A stretch of DNA of 64,000 bases from Trichobilharzia szidati (Eukaryota > Platyhelminthes > Trematoda > Strigeidida > Schistosomatidae): contig OX235279.1 in assembly GCA_944472155.2 (NCBI GenBank), positions 177,485,868-177,549,867 of the forward strand. The letters are read 5' to 3'. Shown here in pieces: positions 1-9,733 of this stretch (the first letter of the stretch is position 1; the number at the start of each line of letters is the position of its first letter). Position numbers and translations under genes: made by a program. The notes under the pieces were generated by a model, which was not told where the DNA came from, made no database searches, and saw nothing but the letters and a program-made list of their open reading frames with translations.

Positions 1-206
1 TCATCGTTTCTATACTTATCAATGAGCTTAACAACATTTATTCCTTCCCCTCTAGCTATTTAATCACGTGGTGATAATATCCAGTACCCTTATAATCTCA
101 AAAGGACAGCATTCAAATATGTTGCCTAATTCATATGAACTGTGATCAAGATTTGACCGAATAGTTTCAAATAATTGGACGCTAACTGAGAAGTAGACAT
201 ATATTA
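1..206. other. no gene recognised
   Basis: AT-rich sequence at the left edge with no convincing coding potential or recognisable repeat. Confidence 0.4.
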
Positions 207-560
207 AATCTCAGGGAAATCGAAATAAGTAATTCCAACGCTCACTACGTTCGGCAAACTGTTTCGAACTTCTTCAGGGAAATTAATCGAAATTAACATA
301 ACACAGGTTTACATATATAAAAAGGACATCTCTTAATTTTAAAAACGTTTCCCAATCACATGAGTCATGAAACAGGCTTCAGAATATGATAAACAAACAA
401 AATTGAATGAGCTGTGATCAAAATTTAACCTCAGACTGACAAATATCAGTCTAGTTTAGTTAAACACACTGTAAACGGTGTGTACTTTTGAAGTCAACTG
501 ATGAATGGTGACCAGCAGTGGAATCCAGGATGTACTTTTCCATCAGAATTTTAGTGATTA
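207..560 (-). repeat. old dispersed repeat, uninterrupted copy
   Basis: Read on the minus strand, this segment matches 2660-2947 followed by 3586-3716. About 130 bp at 207-337 is the reverse complement of 3588-3716, and 338-470 is the reverse complement of 2800-2945. The right-hand copy is interrupted between those two blocks, so this copy serves as the empty site. Positions 505-545 also hold, on the minus strand, the 3' end of a hammerhead SINE (the last ribozyme arm and the CACCAT tail). Confidence 0.65.
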
Positions 561-699
561 CGTTCGACTAAAGTTCATAGTCGTAGATAACTGAATATAA
601 AAAAAATTTAAATGTATATAGCCAAACGGATGGAGTCTCCATGGGGTCTACATTAAAACCTCTAGCAGCGGATATCTTCATGGAGAGCTTGTACAGGGG

Positions 700-2000
700 G
701 CCACTGAAAGAAACAATCTCGAGCTTACATATGTATTTGCAATATACTGACGATAGCTTCATCACAAGTGATGAAGCTATCGTTCAACTGCTGAGCTTCT
801 AGGAAAATTTAACGGTTCTTACCCATCGATGCTTTCCACCATCGACGAAGAGTTGAATTCCGCATTTCACTTCTTAGATGTAATGCTAGATATGACAGGG
901 AATGGCACGTTAAAAAATTCGTTCTACCGAAACTCTACATTCACAAGGCAGTACACTAAATTCAGTAGTTTGGTACCTCCACTCAGGATGAGAAATCTTA
1001 TCCCTTTTCTGTGCTCCAGTATTGGGAAAATCCGCCCTATAAATATACAGTTTATATATAACTGGTAAATCTTTGCGCAACTTTCTTAAATAACGGACAT
1101 CCTAAACGTTTTTTTTGACAGAAACATCAAGAAGGAAATCTTCGTCAACCAAAAATCACAGTCCTAAAGAAGACACTGTTTCTGAGTTTGACATTCAAAG
1201 GTTGCACTATTGCCGAAGCAATTAAAAGTCGTTTATCTAAATGTATTGAAAGCTCTTTTCATGCAGTTGACTTACACTTAGTATTTACCAGCCAAAATAT
1301 AATTTGAAAATGCGTCAAGGACAAACTACCGCTTATGTCCACGTCAGTCACATGCCGGTGTGCAGCTGATTACATTGGACGTTGTAGGCGTGTTGTCCCT
1401 AGACGCGTAGCTGAACACTATCCAGTTTGGTTAATTAAAATTGAGCAATGGACGACAAAGTCTTCAATCTGTGAACACCTTCTGGATCAGATCATTCAGC
1501 CCTATGTGATTCATCCTTTAAAGTTATCTACAGGACCAAATCCAACCACTTAAAAAGCTTTCGCTTCCTCCACTTATACATAATCGAAACTTTAGCTATA
1601 CATGGACAAAAACCTAAATTTTGCATTCAAAAAAGTTTCATCAAACCGCTTTCTTGACCTTGGTCATAGTCATTTTCTTTTATTTTGTTCTATTTTACCA
1701 CTTGAATTCAATCCACATCACTTCAGATTCGGCGTCATCGTCGTGCTCTTAATTTTTCAGACAACACTTGATCTACTATTTTTAAAATTCACTTATATAA
1801 TAATCTTTAAAAGTTTCGAAATTCATCCACTTCGAGTCTACCCCTTTGATACCTCATTTTAATTATCTTTATTCTTATCATATGTGCAACACTGACTGAG
1901 CAGTTTCTAGTGCCACTTAATACCGCTTTCTGTAATGTAAATACGACTGTACAGCTTGAAAATGAAGTCACTGAAAAGAGATATTTCTCCACCGAAAAAA
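700..2000 (+). mobile_element. degenerate Penelope-like element
   Basis: Residues encoded at 829-965 resemble the region following the RT palm in other PLEs of this window (a FLDV motif, then a short stretch ending in FTRQYTKF, like FTGQYTH at 24.8 kb). The stretch at 1335-1550 keeps a decayed GIY-YIG start (C-x-C-x4-DYIGR, then RRVAEHYPVWL). The tail at 1940-2000 resembles the hammerhead-like tails of other PLE copies but is decayed. Several stops and frameshifts make this a dead copy. Confidence 0.65.
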
Positions 2001-2174
2001 CTGTTTTTCCTTATGAATTAATGATTATATTTCCCCATAAATGTACATGCAGTATACAATGGTGTGTGTTCATATGTGTATGCGGCAACAACATCGGATG
2101 AGGTAAAGCCAATCCGTTGACAGTCATGACATTAGAGTGTATTTTCGAGTAAGTAACACTTTAAGCTGTGGGGA

Positions 2175-2465
2175 TTGCGACGTCATGTATACACGAGAAA
2201 CTTCCGGGCAGGTAAATGTAGGAGTGAAGAAGCATAAAGGGTGCCTAAAGGTGGTTTCAAAGACCTTTGAAGACTTAAAAAGCTAGAAAACAGATCAGCG
2301 ATTGCACGGCATTCGATAGAGACGGGACACAAAAGCGACTTTGATAGGACTAAGGTTCTACAGAAAGGTTTTGGCACGTATAAAGACTGACTGCAGAATC
2401 CCTACATATATGGATGATTCCCAACAATTTGAACAGACGTGAAGGTGTGATGTTAGCTGATGCAT
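2175..2465 (+). mobile_element. PLE endonuclease C-terminal fragment
   Basis: A plus-strand frame reads LENRSAIARHSIETGHKSDFD, the block after the catalytic GIY-YIG strands in PLE endonucleases (SAI-x-RH-x3-TGH-x-FDF). The same family recurs at 61.99-62.33 kb (LEKSSAIGRLHARIESGYTN). The catalytic N-terminal part is not preserved here. Confidence 0.6.
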
Positions 2466-2659
2466 GGCAAATCCTGATTAATAAATAAATAAATAATGGA
2501 TATGTATCACTAATTAATCATTCTTGATCTAAATTCCCCATTGTCTATGTCTTCTTGTGGAGAGACTAACAAATGTTTTACATTTGTTTACCCATACACT
2601 AATACACACACACACCATTAAATACCGCATATACATATATATTTTATCATATTTAATTA

Positions 2660-2947
2660 TCCACGACCATGAGCTTTAGTCGAGCGTAATCACTAAAGTT
2701 CTGACCAAAAGTACACTGTTTACGGTGTTTAACAAAAGTAGACTGTAAAAACAATATCGTTTTGTTTTTCATTCATTGCGAAATACAAAATCCTTTATTA
2801 TAATGAAAGTAGACTAATATTTGTGAGTCTGAGGTCAAATTTCGATCACAACTCATACAATTTTGTTTGTTTATCATATTCTGAAGCCTGTTTCATGACT
2901 CATGTGATTGGAAAAAGTTTTTAAAAACAAAAGATATCCTTTTTCAT
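2660..2947 (+). repeat. old dispersed repeat, left part of interrupted copy
   Basis: Inverted match to 338-560. It ends at the 17-bp direct repeat AAGATATCCTTTTTCAT (2931-2947), which recurs at 3586-3602 on the far side of the insertion. Confidence 0.65.
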
Positions 2948-3025
2948 TATAATAAAGGTTTTTGTATTTCTCAATGAATTAGAAACAAAACGGTATTTAA
3001 TTTGTGGATGGTGACTAGCAGTGGA

Positions 3026-3070
3026 ATCCAGGATGTGCATTTCGCCCTATTTTTGAGTCGTCAGCTGGAT
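3026..3070 (-). ncRNA. hammerhead ribozyme core in SINE (partly decayed)
   Basis: On the minus strand, CTGACGA (3064-3058) fits the CUGANGA core and GAAA is at 3043-3040. Stem I is ATCCAG/CTGGAT (3070-3065 with 3031-3026), stem III is ATG/CAT, and the cleavage nucleotide would be C3032. Stem II has lost most pairing (C-C and A-G mismatches). Hammerheads in this SINE family are known to be active in schistosomes; this copy is probably weak or dead. Confidence 0.75.
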
Positions 3071-3333
3071 GTAACTGCACTCCCCAGTGAGTGATTATGT
3101 TCCTACCGAGCCTCGAACTCAGGGCCCATAGCTTCAAACGCCAAAGCGTTATCCACTAGACCACTTGGGTCACGAGAGTCACCTCTTGTGCAACGGGTCA
3201 TATTAATTGCTTAATTGAATTTTAGATTTTCCCGTCGATCGATTGGACCGAAGTGCTCGGTCTCAGGTTGGCATGTTGGGCTCAAGCCTCGGTGAGAACA
3301 TAATCACTCACTGGGAAGTGCAGGTGCATCAAG

Positions 3334-3374
3334 CTGACGAGTCCCAAATAGGGTGAAGTGCGCTTGGATTCCAC
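3334..3374 (+). ncRNA. decayed hammerhead core in SINE fragment
   Basis: CTGACGA (3334-3340) and a paired stem II (GTCC with GGGT) remain. The GAAA box is changed to GAAG (3355-3358) and the expected cleavage triplet is lost, so self-cleavage is unlikely. Confidence 0.6.
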
Positions 3375-3585
3375 TGCTAGTCACCATCCACCAATTAAAT
3401 ACTAATTAAATGCCCAGACATCGTCGAAGCATCTGCTCAAGAAGCCGACATGTCAACCTGAGACCGAGCACTTCGGTCCAATCAATCGACGGGAAAATCT
3501 AAAATTCAATTAAAACGATATTGCTTTTACTGACGTTTCGTTATTTAGTGCTAATAGCTTTATCAAAATATTCTAATATTATTAC

Positions 3586-3716
3586 AAGATATCCTTTTTC
3601 ATATACATAAACCTCTGTTATGTTAATTTCGATTAATTTCCCTGAAGAAGTTCGAAACAGTTTGGCGAACGTAGTAAACGTTGGAATTACTTATTTCGAT
3701 TTCGCTGAGATTTTAC
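3586..3716 (+). repeat. old dispersed repeat, right part of interrupted copy
   Basis: Inverted match to 207-337, starting at the second copy of the 17-bp direct repeat (3586-3602). Confidence 0.65.
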
Positions 3717-3814
3717 AGAGGCAATTTCTACATATGTTGTCTAATGATATTAAAGTGTTCATGGTTGTACACAGCCGAGAAGAACTGACTAAATATAGTG
3801 AAATTATTATGTCT

Positions 3815-4700
3815 TCTTATCTGGGAAGCATCGTTTCAACTACAGGCAGAACGGGCGAAGATGTCAAAGCCAGCCAGAATCGGTAAGGCGAGATACGCCT
3901 TCATCAATATGAAACCAGACTGGAAATCTTCCGCAATCTGCATTAGGAACAAGGTTGTCATTTTCAATATGTGCGTTGGTGGCACAGTGGTTAGGACTCT
4001 CGCCGACCATGCACATGGTCCGAGGTTCGATCCCCTGCCGACGCACACCCGATATCTATGGTCGGCCTGCAAAATTTGGGTTACCGATATCCATGCTGAA
4101 AACACCATACTTGTACTGAAAATACAGTGTGGCATCAAGCTGTAACCAAAAATAAGAAAAAATAAAAATAAAGTAAAATATCAATGTGAAGTCGTTTCTT
4201 CTATATGGGTCCGAAACTTCACCAGGGTTTCATGAAGAGGATTTCCAACAGGTTGCAGACTTTCATCAATAGCTGCCAACTTTGCAGGCTGCATACTGAA
4301 TTTCAAATGGCCAGAAAGAATAAGCAACAAGAAACTATGAGAACAAGCCAACCAAGAGCTAAACAAATATGTAGGAGTATGTGGAGATGGATGGATCGGA
4401 AATACATTGAGGAGGCCATCGAATAACATGGCACACCAGGCTCTCAAGTGGAATCCAAATTGGGAAGCAGTGAGTGGGTCGTCAGTACGAGAGCGAATTG
4501 CAGGAGATCGTGTAAGGAAGAGATAGTTCTCTAACCAATGCCAGCTCATGATGAAATCCTGTAACCAATCAATCAAATCCCTACAAACCAATACTTGAAT
4601 AGAGATGAGAGAATTTGGTCAATCGTGGACCCAGCTGAAGAGGACAGCAGAAAACAGAGGAAAATGGAGATGTGTTGTTGAAGCCCCCTATATTATGTCT
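3815..4700 (+). mobile_element. RTE-clade LINE (SR2-like), interrupted by a SINE
   Basis: The frame at 3817-3960 encodes SYLGSIVSTTG and IGKARYAFINMKPDWKSS, the post-RT region shared with the RTE copies at 10.9, 37.1 and 48.1 kb. The same alignment resumes at 4175 (VKSFLLYGSET) and runs with many stops to about 4690, where the typical 3' end GTTGAAGCCC is seen. A tRNA-headed SINE occupies 3968-4174. Dead copy. Confidence 0.7.
3968..4174 (+). mobile_element. tRNA-headed SINE with CR1-like tail
   Basis: The head contains GGTGGCACAGTGGTTAG (A-box region) and AGGTTCGATCCC (B box). The body runs through a CCGATATC block to GCTGAAAA-x-ACCATACTTGTAC, which resembles the 3' end of the CR1-like LINEs here. 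It lies inside an RTE copy; TCAATATGTG before and TCAATGTG after may be an imperfect target duplication. Confidence 0.75.
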
Positions 4701-5040
4701 TACTGGATGTGTTCTTCTTGTTTCGTTCAAATATTTTTATAATACACTCTAACGCTGACAAATGCTTATGAATTAAGTGCTTAATGGCTGCCAGTCATCT
4801 TACGATGAAAACAGTTTTACATAAGATAAGCTTGTTACGGAAGTGATTTTTGAGGCTTATTTTTTGAGGCGATCTCAAGACAGCTTTCAAGTTATTTTAG
4901 ATTTGAATTGTTAGCCTACTCTCGCGTTAACTGTGTAACAACTACAGTGTTTCACGTAAAAAATGCAACATCGCAAACCTACACTGTCTTTCGTTAATTT
5001 GCAGCACACCAGTTAGTCATATTTTATCAACACCATGCTG
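4700..5040. other. no gene recognised
   Basis: AT-rich spacer without recognisable coding or repeat signal. Confidence 0.35.
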
Positions 5041-5042
5041 TC

Positions 5043-5235
5043 TATGGGTGTTGGTGGCATAGCGGTCAGGCACTCGCCGACCATGCACATGGTCCGAGGT
5101 TCGATCCCTGGCCAGTGACGCACTTCTTTACCTCGCTAAGCCAGAAATAATGCTGGTGAAGAGGAAAGGTTGGGCATGAGGCTAGCAACCCCATCCTGTA
5201 AAGTAAATACTGCTACAGAAACTTCAAGTCCTGTC
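5043..5235 (+). mobile_element. tRNA-headed SINE with RTE-like tail (truncated)
   Basis: Head with GGTGGCATAGCGGTCAG and GGTTCGATCCC, then TTTACCTCGCTAAGCCAG and GGTTGGGCATGAGGCTAGC. It stops within the ACTTCAAG block, before the usual LINE-like end. CTGTCTAT occurs just before it and at its end, a possible short target duplication. Confidence 0.75.
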
Positions 5236-5719
5236 TATACTATTTTTTATTCACTGAGGTAATTAACGCAGAACTTTTGACACAAAAAGTGTTTCTTTTT
5301 TGTTACTGTTGGAGAACTGACTGCCTGTCTCCTGCCCGCGGAGCTTCTAGTGATGTATATGTACATATATTAACATGCTCACGTTACGGCGTTAATCTCA
5401 CACTAACTAGTATACTGCAGTCCGGGATGTTTTGCAGCTGAAAACTTCTTTTTTCAGATTTTGTTAATCAAAATGGAGTCATATTTTACACAGCATCGAT
5501 ACTATACAATATAAAAAGCTAATCATTAAACCAAAAAGGGAATAAAAAAGGGAGTTATTGATGACTCAGCCGTCTTCCCAGAGTGCGTCCAATCCATCTC
5601 CATTTTCGTCAGTATTTCTGTTGGGCAATAGAATGTCGGCTGGGTCGTCTCCAGAGTTCTTTGCTGCAATTTGTAGTTAACCTTTGAGTTTAACTTGCCT
5701 GATTGCGCGACACCTTATT

Positions 5720-6232
5720 AACTTCACGCTTATAACCTTATCAAAAATAAGATCCGGATTTTCAACTCCAGTGTGAAGTCAGTGTGACTATACGGATCAG
5801 AGACTTGGCGCGTCGTAAAGAGCATCTCAAACAAACTACAGACCTTCATTAACAGTTGTCTTCGCTCAATACTGAAGATCAGATGGCAGGCCAGAAAAGA
5901 TCAGCAACAGGGAGGGATCTCTGGGAGCAAACCAACACAGCAGGAATCGATTGTGAAACAAATAGGCAAGAAGAAATGCAGATGGATTGGCCATACTCTG
6001 AGGAAACCATCAAGTGACATCACTAGACAAGCCATCGCTCGAGTGGAACCCGAAAGGGAAGCGGCGAGCTGGTTGTCAGTGCAAGGGTGACTTGGAGGAG
6101 GTCATGTGAAGAGGAGATGAAAACGTGTGGGCAGAGTTGGAGCCAGGTGAAAACTCTGGCAGAGAACCGAACGGAATGGAGACGCACGGCTGAAGCCCTA
6201 TGTTCCTCTAGGAATTAAAGGAAACAATAATA
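5720..6232 (+). mobile_element. RTE-clade LINE 3' end
   Basis: Encodes remnants of the conserved RTE C-terminus: an RWIG-type block near 5975 and SLEWNPKGKRR near 6040, then the 3' end GAAGCCCTATGTTCCTCTAG followed by an ATA-rich tail. Stops interrupt the frame. It belongs to the subfamily also seen at 23.6, 36.0, 47.5 and 60.2 kb. Confidence 0.75.
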
Positions 6233-6304
6233 TAATAATTTTCACCTGGTCTGGCGTATAGTTAGTCGTTACATTCACTCATTTGCCCTGTATTTATTAG
6301 TATT

Positions 6305-7290
6305 AAACATATGTATGCCTAAGGGAAAACGGATACCCTAAGGGATTTATACAGAAGTATAGCAGAGAAAAAGATAAGAAAGAAAGGCATCCAACTGTAG
6401 AAAAGAAAAAAGTGTTTATTTGTCTCCTATTCAAAGGAGATGCAGTGTCACAAAAGATTGACAAAAGACTGAAAGGTTCAATAAATAGAAGCTTCCCGGC
6501 AGCAGAACTCATAACAGTATACAGCACCACTCAAAACTGGATAAATACCCTGCTGATGTCACCTCCAACTGCGTTTATGAACTTACATGCACTTGCGGGA
6601 GCAAGTACATTGGAAGGAGAGAAAGAAGGACTTCTATCCGGTTTTCTGAACATATTCCAAGAAACCTGTGCCTGAAAGGAAGCAAATATTCCCAGAAAGC
6701 AATTGACAGACATATTGTTGATACCGGACATCTCGTAGAGATTTCTAAGTCCTTCAAAATATTAAATAGACAAAGGACAGCAAATTTACTACGATTTGCC
6801 GAAGCGATCGCAATCAAACGATTCAAACCAACCAAACTTATGCATGCAGAAAGAGAGTGTGATTAACCCCTCACTCCCTTGGTAACTGAATTTTGATTTT
6901 GATTACATTAATAATTAGTCATCTAATTCAGTGATCTCAACTCACTGAACAAAGCTTAATCTCATAAACTGTAACCGCTTTTGGTTTTCTTTTTTGGAGT
7001 TGCTATGTAAACCTACAAGCTAACACTGTTCTGTTGATCAGTTTTTTCTGTTTTCTGTCTTACCCCTCCCCCCTCTTTTCAACTTTGAAAGTGTATAAAT
7101 TGATGATGAAAGCTTAAACTAAAAATGTAATGCATTCATTTTGGATGCGTCAATTTTATAGTATCACTTCTCTATTACCACTCAAACATTAAAGTATGTT
7201 ATCATTTATATAACCATTGTAATTTCAGGTAGTCTGCAGCTGATGAGAACCTGTGAAATAGAATGATTATCATTTTATACTGCAAATTTC
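6305..7290 (+). mobile_element. Penelope-like element with hammerhead tail
   Basis: Residues around 6410-6860 match the PLE at 16.7-17.2 kb: a KxVFICLLFKGD connection segment, then a GIY-YIG block (ELTCTCGSKYIGRRERR, SIRFSEHIP), DRHIVDTGH, and a C-terminus with RFAEAIAIKRFKPT. Frameshifts split it, as near 6540. The RT is absent, so the copy is 5'-truncated. A hammerhead fold lies about 370 nt past the coding part. Confidence 0.75.
7235..7284 (+). ncRNA. hammerhead ribozyme at PLE 3' end
   Basis: Stem I is TGCAG (7235-7239) with CTGCA (7280-7284). The core CTGATGA is 7240-7246 and GAAA is 7255-7258. Stem III pairs 7258-7266 with 7270-7278 (nine pairs, one G-T) around a TTA loop. U16.1 is 7278 and the cleavage-site residue is A79 (7279), which fits the UH rule. 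The stem II region (7247-7254) has little pairing. Hammerheads are reported at PLE ends in several animals. Confidence 0.7.
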
Positions 7291-7562
7291 GTCTTCCTTT
7301 CTTTATCGACATGTATTATGGTCAATTTCAGCTCAAAAGTACCGCAAACAGGTGAATATCGAATTATCTTTCTTGAATTCCCTGTTTATAAACACTTAGC
7401 AAATTGTGATTACGTGAATAAGGTTCGAAAAATTCATATGTCCAACTTAGATGGGTGACTTTAAGGTAAAACTTCCAGTAACACTCACTGTTTCTTCTAT
7501 CGATTTCATAGTAGGAAATCCGTCACCAGTGTGAATACAAACAGTGCATGCCATCCATATTG

Positions 7563-8460
7563 AGACAATAATAATAATAATAATTTGCTTTATTCCAGAA
7601 ACAGTACTAGTGGTACAGTGTGGAATTTTCAGCACATATCTACAATATTTGCATCTAATTTTATCCAACGTTTAAAAGGAGTATTTAACAAAAAATAAAT
7701 CTAAAGACACCAACAGCAAAAAAAACAAAAGGAAAAACACAAAAATAATTACAAATGCGAAAAGAAATACCAAGAAGTAGAAAGGAAAATAAACATCATA
7801 TAATAATAACTCAGTATTGGGTAGTGGAAGCTATGATATGATTATGCATGGTGACAGTAAAGCTATAGTCATACAAGAAGTTATGAAATGATATTTAAGA
7901 ATGTTTATCGCCAAGATGATCAGTTAATTTGGTTGAAACAACTCTAAACAATCATAAAATAACATTTCAGGGTTGTTGTTTTGTTTTTTATTGTCAGGTC
8001 TAATGCAGTGTTTGTAGTGGTAGTGTGAGTAATCCTGAATAATACAAAATTTTTTAAGGTGGTGACTATGGCGTTCACAACCAATGATTGTCAGTTTAAT
8101 ATTGCCGAAAAGTATAGAAAATAAGAAAACAACAACCACAAAACTAATAATTACATGATGGTTAATGACAGGACAATTTTGTAATACTCATAGTGCTAAT
8201 ATAGTCGGAACCAGTAGATACACAAAAGAAGGAATAGAGTAAAGTACAAAAAAGTAAGCCAATGTTAATAATTTAGGTAGCTAATTATGTTTAAGAAGGA
8301 GTTCACTATAGAATACAAAATAAGAGAGAAATAAAAGAGCCTAAAATTATGTTATTAATAACAAAGCAAGTCATAGGTTTCACGCTTAACATTGTCTCTG
8401 TCGCTTAGAACACGGGCCAAGTATGGTATCGTTGAGTTCCTGTATATTATTAAAGTATAC
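7563..8460 (-). mobile_element. CR1-like LINE, 3' end
   Basis: On the minus strand it starts near 8455 with residues NSTIPYLARVLSD, matching the C-terminus of the longer CR1 copy at 14.58 kb. It then runs through the 3' untranslated region to TTTCTGGAATAAAGCAAAT and a short ATT repeat at 7580-7563. The same 3' end, closely similar over its length, recurs at 38.39-39.24 kb. 5'-truncated. Confidence 0.75.
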
Positions 8461-8469
8461 GACAGGAAA

Positions 8470-9015
8470 CTGATCATTAATTACGATCATAGCTGCTTAC
8501 TTTTTTAAAAAAAGGCAGGATAAATATGACAGAATATTCGGTAATACAAAGTGAGATATGCTTCATAAGCGCTAACACTGAATAAATAAGACTATTTTCG
8601 GATAATTAATATTTTTTATTTGAGAATACAGACTGTTTCAGTTTTTTAAAAAAACATCAGACGGAAATTTCCATGAATAAGGCGTCTGTATTTCACTAGT
8701 CTTTTTTTTATTCGTCTAGAATTACCCGTTGACTTTTTTTGGCTATTTCAATTTCAGACTGTAGGGAAAGCGCAACTGTAGAGTAGTTAGTCGACTGAAG
8801 GTCACTCACTAATTAATGCTCTTTAAAAGTAGTCTAAATTATACGCTTTGAAATACACAAAAATTGGGTGAGGTATTGAACAGCGAAAATCCCTGTTTTG
8901 TAGATTTTTACGCTTCACTTACATTATCCTCAATGACTCTACTCTGGCCACTTTCCCTGCCTTGACTATCTCTACGGGGATGTAAAAAGTGACAATCTCT
9001 GACTTCCATTATACC
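8470..9015. other. no gene recognised
   Basis: AT-rich spacer; nothing supported. Confidence 0.35.
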
Positions 9016-9019
9016 ATTT

Positions 9020-9255
9020 GCAATTTCAAGTATTGGTTTATAGGGGTTACAGGATTTCATCATGAGCTGACATTGGTTAGAGAACCATTGGAAAATCTGG
9101 GAGTACTGGACAGCTATCTCCAATTTCCTAGTTTGGGACTCTTCCGCAGTACGCACCCACGAGGGTTCGAACCCAAGACCTTCTGGTTACAAGGCTAGCG
9201 AGCTTAGAGGCCGTTAAGCCACTGGGAGCCGACGAATTCCAACTTCTGCCAATGC
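9020..9255 (-). mobile_element. second tRNA-like foldback SINE, partial
   Basis: The minus strand carries the tRNA-like head (CTTGTAACCAGAAGGTC, then GGGTTCGAACCC) followed by GTGGGTGCGTACTGC and the tail ending in a TTCTCTAACC block. The fuller copy is at 32268-32707. Confidence 0.65.
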
Positions 9256-9472
9256 ACGATATAACGCGACTGGCACTAGCCAATATCTTCGGCGAGCATT
9301 TGTCCTCACACCTGACCTGCTGCACCCTACTGGTCATGACTTCCCACTGGAAACCCAGATAACTACCTACCTGAATAGGGCCAGAGAGCAACTCATTGAT
9401 ATTCAATTTATTATTATTTTAACTATCTTACTATTTATTCTTTTTGCTTCACCTAAAATTGCTCTCTTTTTT

Positions 9473-9640
9473 ATTCCTTTACGTTCCTAGTGTAACATAG
9501 CGCTTCCAGCTAGGGGCTTGAAGTTTCGGTAGCAGTGGTGTTTATTCTTACGGTATGGGGTTGCTAACCTCATTTCCAACCTTTCCTCTCTACCAGTCTT
9601 ATTACTGGCTTAGTTAGGTAAAGGAGTGAGTCGGTGGCCA
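9473..9640 (-). mobile_element. tRNA-headed SINE with RTE-like tail, partial
   Basis: Minus-strand copy: CCTAACTAAGCCAG block, TTGGAAATGAGGTTAGC, ACTTCAAGCCCCTAGC, then the end near TTACACTAGGAACGTAAAGG. The tRNA head is truncated at about 9640. Confidence 0.65.
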
Positions 9641-9733
9641 CACCAAAAAAATGTATTTCCTTTTTATTAGCAGTGCGTCAGTTCTTTTTGAATAAGAACA
9701 TTGTAAGTCTGAGTAAAAGAACTCAAAGGACTC

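Larger units (their letters stand above)
2993..3511 (-). mobile_element. hammerhead-carrying foldback SINE (long form)
   Basis: On the minus strand the unit has a foldback 5' region, a tRNA-like head at about 3175-3110 (GTGGATAACG and a GAGTTCGAGGCTC B-box-like block), and a hammerhead tail at 3080-3007 ending in CACCATCCAC. A second hammerhead-SINE piece lies on the plus strand at 3290-3401, between two inverted arms (3209-3268 and 3455-3512). The copy at 18.0-18.4 kb has the same layout without that inner piece. This is the Sm-alpha type of schistosome SINE. Confidence 0.75.
2948..3585. mobile_element. solo PLE terminal repeat, itself interrupted
   Basis: This 638-bp insertion is bounded by a perfect 17-bp direct repeat (2931-2947 and 3586-3602), and the related locus at 207-560 lacks it. 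Its outer parts (2948-2992 and 3512-3585) join to give a terminal sequence like those at 61.85-61.98 kb and 62.46-62.58 kb (minus), next to PLE coding fragments. The inner part, 2993-3511, is a hammerhead SINE unit flanked by AAAACG on both sides (2987-2992, 3512-3517). Confidence 0.65.

Noticed and set aside
3960..4060. tRNA gene suggested by A-box and B-box sequences (also at 41.7, 48.6 and 58.9 kb)
   Set aside because: The sequence continues directly into a SINE body, is repeated many times, and several copies have target duplications. These are tRNA-derived SINE heads.
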